Positions 17,129 to 23,989 of a DNA stretch of 64,000 nucleotides are shown here, piece by piece. The DNA comes from Nostoc sp. CENA543. GTDB lineage: Bacteria; Cyanobacteriota; Cyanobacteriia; Cyanobacteriales; Nostocaceae. The stretch's first letter is position 1. Every line of letters begins with the position of its first letter. The stretch spans positions 4,016,501 to 4,080,500 of the forward strand of contig NZ_CP023278.1 of NCBI RefSeq assembly GCF_002896875.1, read 5' to 3'. Under the pieces are notes generated by a model. That model searched no databases. It was not told the DNA's origin and was given only the letters and a program-made list of their open reading frames with translations. The translations under genes and the position numbers were made by a program.

Positions 17129-17419
17129 TCATTGACTAGTAATCATCATCCCGCCTTGGAGACTGCTTACACAAGAATTAATATGAGAACGGATAGCTCG
17201 TTCATAAACAGCAGTTTGTTGTGTGCGTATGCCTACAGGCTGATAGATCAAGTTAATTTCAGGAAATTCGCACCAGTACATTAAGAAAATGTCTTTAGCA
17301 GGAGTAGTAATTTCATAATTATTCTCTTGCCTTTTCTTCCTCAATTTACAATTGTTTAGTTGTAATTTTTGTCTAAATAATTTCTCAAACTCGGAAATTG
17401 TATTTGTAGTAGTTTCCAT
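17129..17419 (-). CDS. Hypothetical protein, 96 aa
   Basis: Starts at the ATG at 17419, which has AGGTG 8 bp upstream; the frame opens 6 codons earlier without a site. The sequence begins METTTNTISEFEKLFRQ, has a basic patch (NCKLRKKRQENN), a Trp/Tyr-rich middle (DIFLMYWCEFPEINLIYQP) and no membrane segment. I do not recognise it. It lies between a MITE-like element and a PII-like gene. Confidence 0.55.
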   Translation of the reverse strand: METTTNTISEFEKLFRQKLQLNNCKLRKKRQENNYEITTPAKDIFLMYWCEFPEINLIYQPVGIRTQQTAVYERAIRSHINSCVSSLQGGMMITSQ

Positions 17420-17604
17420 TATTGATACACCTAGCAATCTGCTATTAGAGTCTACATGATTTTGGTGATATCCCTGAGTATGATAATGAAGCTATCTCAT
17501 CTGAAAGCTAATCATATCAAGGGTTTCAATTACATGGCAATTTATAAAATTTGCTCCCGACAACATATCTATACAAATTGCCGTAGAAAGAAAAGAAAAG
17601 TTAA

Positions 17605-17916
17605 TCAATAGAAGGCTTCTATATTATGTCGGAAGGCGATTAAGGCGTGCTTACCTTGCTCCTCTTTTAATTGACAAATGATCTCATCAGATACCGCTAA
17701 TGAAACGATTGTTTTAATTTCAATATTGGTGTTGTAGCCTGCTATATCTGCCAAGCGTCTTCCGTGACCGCCTTCACCCTGTACTTGACTAATGGTGTAG
17801 CCGCTTACATTATGGCTTTTTAGCAGCTTAACAATACGGTCTTTCAGCACCGTTTCACCAATGATAGTGATTAAAATAGCGGGTTCTACAGGAGTGTAAG
17901 TACCTGAGTCTGACAT
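17605..17916 (-). CDS. PII-like signalling protein
   Basis: 103 residues. The pattern beta-alpha-beta-beta-alpha-beta with ILITIIGETVLKDRIVKLLKS, GYTISQVQGEGGHGRR and a final IEIKTIV strand resembles PII-like trimeric regulators such as SbtB, which bind adenyl nucleotides near a GxGxHG-type loop. The classical GlnB T-loop tyrosine region is not present. No sbtA bicarbonate transporter gene is next to it in this window, so the partner is unknown. It is a monocistronic gene upstream of, and on the same strand as, no obvious partner. Confidence 0.7.
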   Translation of the reverse strand: MSDSGTYTPVEPAILITIIGETVLKDRIVKLLKSHNVSGYTISQVQGEGGHGRRLADIAGYNTNIEIKTIVSLAVSDEIICQLKEEQGKHALIAFRHNIEAFY

Positions 17917-17990
17917 GGAGAACTCCAGATATTAGTTTTTAGCTCGTGAAAGTTTGAGAGTTCTTTCACTGCATAGTTGAGATTCGGTAT

Positions 17991-18020
17991 TAAAAAGGCT
18001 CAAGCATTTCTGCCTGAGCC
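17991..18020 (-). terminator. Rho-independent terminator of the RRM gene
   Basis: On the minus strand: GGCTCAGGCA, loop GAAA, TGCTTGAGCC, then TTTTTA. The stem is ten pairs with one G-T. It is 69 bp past the stop codon of the RRM gene and is the clearest intrinsic terminator in the window's left half. Confidence 0.88.
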
Positions 18021-18088
18021 AGTGCTAAATGCAATTAATGTGCTTGTTGGATTAGTGAATTAAGCTTCTAGAGCTAAATTTATAAGAC

Positions 18089-18388
18089 TTAGTAGCGATT
18101 ACGTCCACCATAGCTTCCCCGACCGCCACCAAATGAACCTCTATCTTCTTTGGGTTTAGCTTTATTAACTTTCAGGTCACGTCCCATCCATTCTGCACCG
18201 TCTAGTGCTTCAATTGCAGCTGTTTCTTCTGCATCTGTACTCATTTCCACAAAACCAAAACCGCGTAAACGGCCTGTTTCACGGTCAGTAGGTAGCTGAA
18301 CCCGTTTCACAGAACCATATTCTGCGAAAACTGCATTTAAAGTTTCTTCTGTAACTTCATAAGAAAGATTGCCTACATAAACTGACAT
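18089..18388 (-). CDS. RRM-type RNA-binding protein with glycine-rich tail
   Basis: 99 residues: one RNA-recognition motif with RNP2 (VYVGNL, 3-8) and RNP1 (RGFGFVEM, about 42-49), followed by a short Gly/Arg-rich tail (GSFGGGRGSYGGRNRY). This is the cyanobacterial Rbp family, known for cold-induced members that bind mRNA. A hairpin in the leader covers the ribosome-binding site and a clear terminator follows, so it is probably a single-gene transcript under post-transcriptional control. Confidence 0.95.
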   Translation of the reverse strand: MSVYVGNLSYEVTEETLNAVFAEYGSVKRVQLPTDRETGRLRGFGFVEMSTDAEETAAIEALDGAEWMGRDLKVNKAKPKEDRGSFGGGRGSYGGRNRY

Positions 18389-18394
18389 AAATTG

Positions 18395-18435
18395 TCTCCG
18401 AAATCATAAATGTTAGGAGATTTAAGTTTCGGAGA
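18395..18435 (-). promoter_or_regulatory. Leader hairpin that hides the ribosome-binding site of the RRM gene
   Basis: In the minus-strand mRNA, TCTCCGAAA (18435-18427) pairs perfectly with TTTCGGAGA (18403-18395). The 3' arm contains GGAGA, the likely Shine-Dalgarno site 6 bp from the ATG. Opening of this nine-pair stem would be needed for translation. The loop has another anti-Shine-Dalgarno-like ATCTCCTAAC. Temperature or protein control is inferred. Confidence 0.65.
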
Positions 18436-18655
18436 ATAGTCTGTAAATACCAAAAGGAAAAAGCCCGTCAATACTAAAAACAAACGCGGTCGCCGAATTA
18501 ATTCTCACTTACTAGTATGGCATAGCAAAAAATTATCAAGGGATAATTACAAAAACCGTTATATAAAGTCATGTAAACAATTTATGGCTAAGTATAGTAA
18601 CTTTCTTAGTGCGGCGCGTCTACATACACGTTGAAATAGTTTTATTAATTTTAGA

Positions 18656-19222
18656 TTACTTTGACGGGTATAGCCATCCTTTAAATAAACGCGTTACTTG
18701 GGGCATAATTAACCAAGTCATTAACGGCATTGTGATACTAATATTGATTAGAGTAGCTAACCACAAAGGTAGACCACTAGTAAATGGTCTTAGTACACCA
18801 GGCATAAAATAACTCACTGGATATATCCCAACTGCACTAACAATTGCTGTTTTCCATTTAGGTGGCGGTACTGCATTGGGAATTTCTGGTAAAGTAAACC
18901 AAGCTTCTAGACTATTGACACGGGTAACTTTAGCTTCATTCACAGTCAGTACATCTGCACGCGCAATCCAAGCTTGACAAATTGGTGAAGTTTCCCACTC
19001 TTGCAAATGTTCAGGAGTGTCAAAGCGTAAGATGAGTTGCCATTCACCTCTTTTACTACTGGGGTAAAGTACATCACTACCCAAATATCCAGGGAAGGTA
19101 CTAGCAGCTAATATCACGCCTTTAGTAGCGTCTTCAAAAGCCGCTTCTAATCCTGGTTTAACTCGACGCGCGATCGCAATAACTCCGGGTGCTAAATTGA
19201 TTGGTGGTTGATTGTGATTCAT
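18656..19222 (-). CDS. Antibiotic biosynthesis monooxygenase (ABM) domain membrane protein
   Basis: 188 residues. The N-terminal ABM-type ferredoxin-like fold covers about 10-105 (VIAIARRVKPGLEAAFEDA, FPGYLGSDVL, WQLILRFDTPEHLQEW). The C-terminal half has two hydrophobic segments near 124-145 and 150-172, so the domain is tethered to a membrane. I recall cyanobacterial proteins of this two-part form; the substrate is unknown and the activity may not be a monooxygenase. Confidence 0.8.
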   Translation of the reverse strand: MNHNQPPINLAPGVIAIARRVKPGLEAAFEDATKGVILAASTFPGYLGSDVLYPSSKRGEWQLILRFDTPEHLQEWETSPICQAWIARADVLTVNEAKVTRVNSLEAWFTLPEIPNAVPPPKWKTAIVSAVGIYPVSYFMPGVLRPFTSGLPLWLATLINISITMPLMTWLIMPQVTRLFKGWLYPSK

Positions 19223-19244
19223 TGAACATCAAAATATTGTTTGA

Positions 19245-19400
19245 TTAGCACTAGTGGTGAGTGGTGAGTGCTGTTAGCGGAAGCGGGGCGTTTAGCCGGT
19301 GCTGAGTAGTGAGTGCTGAGTGCTGAGTGCTGAGTAATAAGTAATAAGTAATAAGTAATAAGTTATGAGTGGTGAGTTATCCAGTGCTGAGTAATGAGTA
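19245..19400. repeat. Repeat block with 37-bp module (19268-19304)
   Basis: GTGGTGA, the module with minor changes (TTAGCGGAAGCGGGGCGTTT core), then GTGCTGA and TAATAAG heptamers. It lies between the ABM gene and the DUF1400 hydrolase gene. Confidence 0.85.
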
Positions 19401-19465
19401 AAGTTTTTCTTCCCCTGCTTCCCCTGCTTCCCCTGCCTCCCCCATCCCCAGTCCCCAATCCCTCT

Positions 19466-21163
19466 CTAATTCTGATTACTGAGATTAGAATAATTTTGAT
19501 AGAGTTTATCTAAAATCTGGGTGATGGCTTCACCACTATTAGAATTAACTAAACTCAAATTTAAGGGTGCTTGACTAATAGATTGAGCATAGGAAGCTGT
19601 GAGATAAGGTCTATATTCTGATTGGTTGCGAAGCTGAGTTTGGAAGAATGCAACTCCTAGAGCATTCATATAGGAATAGACACTTTTTCTATCAGGCCCT
19701 AATAGTCCTTGGGGAACAGGAATCACGCTTGTACTGGTGGGTAAATCTGACTGTACAGAAAAGTGAGTGGCATTTTCAATTAAAACTAAATATTTATCTT
19801 GACTAGATATTTTAGTAAAAGGTCGAATTTGTTCGGGAACTGCGGGGGTGAAAATATCTTGACTAGCAGCCACCATCATCACCGGAATTTGTATTGTGCT
19901 GACACCTTGATCGCCAAATACAACACTATTTAAAGGATTCATCAACATCACGGCTTTGACGCGCTCGTCTTTGATGGGATAGTTATCAGGTGGGAGGTCA
20001 CTAGCACGACATTGTAAAAATGTGGAAATATTTAAAGAGCGATTAGGATTACATTCTTGGTTAATTTTGTCAAAATCAAAAGTCCCGCCAGCTAAGGCTA
20101 ATGCTGTATAACCACCAAGGGAATGTCCAATTATTCCTACTTGTTGGAGATTCAATTGATTTTTAAACCTAGCATCAGTTGCATTTAAATTTTGTAGTTC
20201 ATCTAATAGATATTTGACATCTAAAGGACGATCAACCAATTCTATAGGTTGGGGAGGGCTAGCAATTCCTGATAAGAATTCTTGAAATTGTTGGGAATTA
20301 CCCACAGGATGATCAAGAACCGCTACCGCAAAGCCATAGGATGCTAAATGTTGAGCTAGATAGACAAAAGTATTGCGGTCTTCTGCTAATCCATGAGAAA
20401 TCACGATGACTGGGTAAGGTGCAGAATCTTTTACTGTTGTTGATTTGGGTTGTGGTAGGTAAACATCAACATCATATTTACGTTCTAGGACAGTTTTTGA
20501 TTTACCATCACGAGCGCGATCGTGTAGAGTGAAGGTAAATTTATTGCTTTGAAAATCACCTGGTTGGCGAATATCTGGTTTTTGGCTAAAGTCTATTGTT
20601 GCTGAATTTGCAATTTCTTGATTTGATAATTGTTGAATTTGCGAAACTACTATATCCCTTTTTTGTAGTAGTCCTGATAACTGTCCTATGATTTGTGTTG
20701 TTTCTGAAAGATTCAGACGAATACTGGGACTAGAATATTTTTTGATAATATTAATTAATGTCAGTCCTTCAGGACTAGCCGCAGACAAAATTAAAGCAGA
20801 ACGCAGGGCATGAAAACCATTATTACGATTTCGCGTCTGTAAAATTTCTCCAAAGCGGAGTAGCATTTTTTCGCCGATTGGTGAGTAGGTAAATTGGGAC
20901 ATTACCGTGGGGGTAATTTGAAATTTTGTCCCTAAAAAACCTCTGAGTTGAGCTAACTGCTCAGGTTTAGTACGATTAGCGTAAAAAGCAAAATTTGGAG
21001 TGATTTTACCTTCATTAACAAAAAGCTCTAAATCTTTAACTGAGACATCAAAATCACCAAAAGGCGGATAATTGAATTCAATTTTCTCTGCGGCTAAGAC
21101 AGGTGTAGCAATAGAAATACTGGAGATTGTACCCAAGCAGCAGATAATAGCTTTTTTCCACAT
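19466..21163 (-). CDS. Exported alpha/beta hydrolase with DUF1400 domain
   Basis: 565 residues from the ATG at 21163 (the frame opens 17 codons earlier). A signal peptide is clear: MWKKAIICCLGTISSISIA, cleaved after VLA. The N-terminal DUF1400 region (about 25-160) is known mainly from cyanobacteria. The hydrolase domain follows, with PVIVISHGLAEDRNTF (oxyanion region), the nucleophile in IGHSLGGYTALALAG, the acid near VAASQDIFTPA and the His in NATHFS. It is related to platelet-activating-factor acetylhydrolase or dienelactone hydrolase types. It would act in the periplasm on an ester or lipid; the substrate is unknown. Confidence 0.88.
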   Translation of the reverse strand: MWKKAIICCLGTISSISIATPVLAAEKIEFNYPPFGDFDVSVKDLELFVNEGKITPNFAFYANRTKPEQLAQLRGFLGTKFQITPTVMSQFTYSPIGEKMLLRFGEILQTRNRNNGFHALRSALILSAASPEGLTLINIIKKYSSPSIRLNLSETTQIIGQLSGLLQKRDIVVSQIQQLSNQEIANSATIDFSQKPDIRQPGDFQSNKFTFTLHDRARDGKSKTVLERKYDVDVYLPQPKSTTVKDSAPYPVIVISHGLAEDRNTFVYLAQHLASYGFAVAVLDHPVGNSQQFQEFLSGIASPPQPIELVDRPLDVKYLLDELQNLNATDARFKNQLNLQQVGIIGHSLGGYTALALAGGTFDFDKINQECNPNRSLNISTFLQCRASDLPPDNYPIKDERVKAVMLMNPLNSVVFGDQGVSTIQIPVMMVAASQDIFTPAVPEQIRPFTKISSQDKYLVLIENATHFSVQSDLPTSTSVIPVPQGLLGPDRKSVYSYMNALGVAFFQTQLRNQSEYRPYLTASYAQSISQAPLNLSLVNSNSGEAITQILDKLYQNYSNLSNQN

Positions 21164-21309
21164 AAGGAATTTACAGACTAGGATGTGTGAAGTTATAGAC
21201 CTGGAATGTCGCAAATCTTTGATAAATTGATGATTCTAAATTACTGCGATCGCTCTTAATATTGCATCTATGATAATTACACCCGTTGATTCAATATTTC
21301 TTTCTCTGC

Positions 21310-21957
21310 TTACCGTTGCAAGGCTTTAAGTCCTAGATTCGGAAATAACTTACTGGCTACAGCAAACTGTACCCAAGCTGTAGCTAAGGTTTCCAGGGAA
21401 CGGGCTACTATTAAATCACCTGCATCTATGGCTTCATAACCGCATTCTTCAATTAAACCAGCAACGACCTTTTTAGCTGCTGCGTCATCACCACAATAAA
21501 AAATACTAGGGCGATCGCTACCAAAGTTTCTAGAGTCAGCCGCAATCACTTCTGCAAAGGTGATATTAAAGGCTTCCACAACCTTTGCTGTTGGTGCTGA
21601 TTTTTGAATAATTTCAGCAACGGATGTTTTTAAGTCAGTGGCTATACCTATGGTTTTGCCTGTAAAGTCTGGTTGTAAGCCACTCACACAAGTCATCACA
21701 ATTTTACCGTCGAGAGAACCCGCAAAACGCAGAGCTTCTTCTAAAAACGGCATCCATACAGCCAGCATGACTACATCACTTTGGGAAAATGCTGCTGTCG
21801 GTGTTCCTACTTTGGCATTTTCACCAGCCGACGCAGCTAATTGATGTAACTTATGATCATCTCTGGAGTAGGAGAAAATGACCTCATGTCCGACTTGCGC
21901 CCAAATTTTACCCAACCCCCCACCCATATTTCCTGCGCCAATAATGCCAATCTTCAT
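21310..21957 (-). CDS. NADPH-dependent F420-reductase-like oxidoreductase
   Basis: 215 residues. The Rossmann motif MKIGIIGAGNMGGGLGKIWA opens the protein, followed by SYSRD, which suits NADP(H) binding. VMLAVWMPFLEEAL and VVEAFNITFAEV match the F420 reductase/ketopantoate-type family (PF03807). Many members in organisms without F420 reduce other substrates. The AraC-type regulator gene ends upstream on the same strand, 26 bp away, so the two are probably co-transcribed. Confidence 0.85.
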   Translation of the reverse strand: MKIGIIGAGNMGGGLGKIWAQVGHEVIFSYSRDDHKLHQLAASAGENAKVGTPTAAFSQSDVVMLAVWMPFLEEALRFAGSLDGKIVMTCVSGLQPDFTGKTIGIATDLKTSVAEIIQKSAPTAKVVEAFNITFAEVIAADSRNFGSDRPSIFYCGDDAAAKKVVAGLIEECGYEAIDAGDLIVARSLETLATAWVQFAVASKLFPNLGLKALQR

Positions 21958-21983
21958 GGTCTTTTCCTCTATTTTGGGAGTAA

Positions 21984-22703
21984 TTAGTCAATTGTGGCCA
22001 TACAGCTATTTTCGGCAAAATATCTAGGTGTCACTCCGGTATATTTTTTGAAATGTTTGGTGAAATGACTTTGATCTGCACAGCCCACCATGAGTGCAAT
22101 TTCTGCGATCGCATATTTTCTTTGTCGCAGTAATTGTTTAGCCTTTTCCATCCGTTGCTGCAACACATATTGATAAGGTGTCACACCCATTGATTGCTTA
22201 AACAGACGACAAAAATAATACTGACTCATCCCACAAATTTGTGATAACTCAGCTAACTGAATTGGCTGTGTCAAATGACTGTGGATGTAGTTTATTACCT
22301 GCTTGAGTCTATGGTTGGATAATCCTCCAACAGAATGCGGTGTTGGTAGTGGGAACTCATGGTGTTGTGGAAGAGGATAAATAATTAATACCTGTGGAAG
22401 TGACTCTGTAACAGGGTTTTCATTTAGTTTTGTCTGCAACAAACAAGCGATCGCTTCTACTTGAGGATGACAATTGCCCGTATTCATTAACTCCATATCG
22501 TTTTCCTGTAATCCACCGATTTCTGCTGCTGTTTGAGATAACAAAACTGGATCAATCACAAGCATTAACGATTCATTTGTAATTTCCCATACCCAAATCC
22601 CTGGTACTTTTGCTGGATAAATCCAGAATTCTTGTTTGTTTTGTAAGTTTTGAGAGATTTGCTCACTACCATTCCCAAAAACAAAACGATGAAAGTCTGG
22701 CAA
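21984..22703 (-). CDS. AraC family transcriptional regulator, TTG start
   Basis: 239 residues. The C-terminal pair of helix-turn-helix motifs is clear (LAELSQICGMSQYYFCRLFKQ and IAEIALMVGCADQSHFTKHFKK, ending GVTPRYF). The N-terminal 120 residues would be the effector or dimer domain and have no recognised fold. There is no ATG: two adjacent TTG codons follow a strong GGAGG. The second TTG (22703) has the better 5-base spacing and is preferred. It probably controls itself and the oxidoreductase gene 26 bp downstream. Confidence 0.88.
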   Translation of the reverse strand: MPDFHRFVFGNGSEQISQNLQNKQEFWIYPAKVPGIWVWEITNESLMLVIDPVLLSQTAAEIGGLQENDMELMNTGNCHPQVEAIACLLQTKLNENPVTESLPQVLIIYPLPQHHEFPLPTPHSVGGLSNHRLKQVINYIHSHLTQPIQLAELSQICGMSQYYFCRLFKQSMGVTPYQYVLQQRMEKAKQLLRQRKYAIAEIALMVGCADQSHFTKHFKKYTGVTPRYFAENSCMATID

Positions 22704-22741
22704 CAAATCCTCCTATAAATGTGTCTAAATTAAAACTTTAT

Positions 22742-22965
22742 GCAACGGCAAACATTAAAACCCATGATGATACCTGACATTCTTAATTACGTAAAGCCTG
22801 CGGCATAGCTGCGCTTAGAGCAAAGCGGAGTGAGAGCATCGTTGCGTTAGCAAAGCGGGACGTTATACCAATTCTCCAAAATCAAGCAACAGATGCAAAC
22901 CTTAAAACCCAGATAATACCTGCTTTTCTTAATTGCGAATTGCGAATTGCGAATTGCGAATTGGT
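22742..22965. repeat. Pair of 50-bp direct repeats, dispersed palindrome and GAATTGC heptamers
   Basis: 22742-22790 and 22886-22937 are direct repeats sharing TTAAAACCCA, ATACCTG and TTCTTAATT in order. Between them lies a dispersed repeat with AGCCTGCGGCATAGC and TTAGCAAAGCGGGACGTTA. GAATTGC heptamers follow at 22936-22964. The rest of the 22704-23124 gap shows no gene. Confidence 0.65.
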
Positions 22966-23124
22966 ATTAGTCTATTGGTATGAATCTTGCATTGAGGCAC
23001 TGGGTTTACTCTATAGGATCAGCCCAAGTTTGTCCCTATGCCAAAGTTCAAGTGTTGAGCATAGGAAACAGTCAAGATTGATTTATACTCAGGATGGGGA
23101 AAATACCTTAACTTTTGGCTAGGT

Positions 23125-23754
23125 TTAAAGACTGACAATCCCGCGTTTGAGGGCTGTAATCACAGCTTGGATGCGATCGCTCACTCCCAGTTTACTCAAG
23201 ATATTATTGACATGATACTTGACAGTACCCTCTGATATCTGCAATGCGCTAGCAATTTCTTGGTTAGTCTTACCAGTAGCCATCAAGCGGATAACTTCTA
23301 ATTCTCGCCCACTCAGTTGTAACACACCCACTCTTTCCGCTAGTTTTGCACCCACGGAAGGAGGAATATACTTTTGTCCCGCATTCACCATACGAATAGC
23401 TGCGAGTAATTCATCTGGTTCAGCATCTTTCAATAAATAACCCTTAGCCCCAGCCTTCAGTCCACGATAGATGTCTTCATCACCGTCATAGGTAGTCAGC
23501 ACGATAATCTGGGCATTTTCAAATTCATTACAAATAGCAGTAATAGCTGCCACTCCGTCCATTTCCGGCATCCGTAAATCCATCAAGGTGACATCAGGTT
23601 GATGTTGTCGAAATACAGCGACAGCTTCACGCCCATTACACGCCTGTCCTACCACCGCCATATCTGATTCCCGATCAATCATGGCAGCTAAACCTTGGCG
23701 AACCACAGGATGATCATCAACAATCAAGATACGGATCTGGTTTGGCAAAAGCAT
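23125..23754 (-). CDS. NarL/LuxR-family response regulator
   Basis: 209 residues from the ATG at 23754; the frame runs 54 codons further but only through tandem repeats. The receiver domain has acidic residues in ILIVDDHPVV, phosphoacceptor D59 in TLMDLRMPEMDG and the lysine in GYLLKDA. The GerE/LuxR helix-turn-helix is LSGRELEVIRLMATGKTNQEIA ... ISEGTVKYHVNNILSKLGV. The next gene upstream on the same strand is a NarL-type kinase with HisKA_3, the natural partner, separated by 235 bp of repeats. Confidence 0.95.
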   Translation of the reverse strand: MLLPNQIRILIVDDHPVVRQGLAAMIDRESDMAVVGQACNGREAVAVFRQHQPDVTLMDLRMPEMDGVAAITAICNEFENAQIIVLTTYDGDEDIYRGLKAGAKGYLLKDAEPDELLAAIRMVNAGQKYIPPSVGAKLAERVGVLQLSGRELEVIRLMATGKTNQEIASALQISEGTVKYHVNNILSKLGVSDRIQAVITALKRGIVSL

Positions 23755-23870
23755 AGGAGTGGTGAGTGCTGTTAGCGGTAGCGCGGCGTTTAGCTGGTGC
23801 TGAGTAATAAGTAATGAGTAATAAGTAATGAGTAATGAGTAATAAGTAATAAGTAATGAGTGAGTTAAGA
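23755..23870. repeat. Repeat block with 37-bp module (23766-23802)
   Basis: The module (TTAGCGGTAGCGCGGCGTTT core, one change AGCTG) sits between GTGCTG copies and is followed by AATAAGT/AATGAGT heptamers. It separates the kinase gene from its response regulator gene. Confidence 0.85.
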
Positions 23871-23989
23871 AATAAATTCTACCTTGTCCACCTTGTCCCC
23901 AATCCCCAGTCCCCAACTCTTCTTCATTTTGAATTTTGTAGCTTGCTTCCCGTAAGGGTATTTTGAATTTTGAATTGATTCATCCCTAA

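Noticed and set aside
23755-23916. N-terminal extension of the response regulator
   Set aside because: The codons repeat LLITYYS and come from heptamer repeats; the receiver domain starts right after the ATG at 23754.
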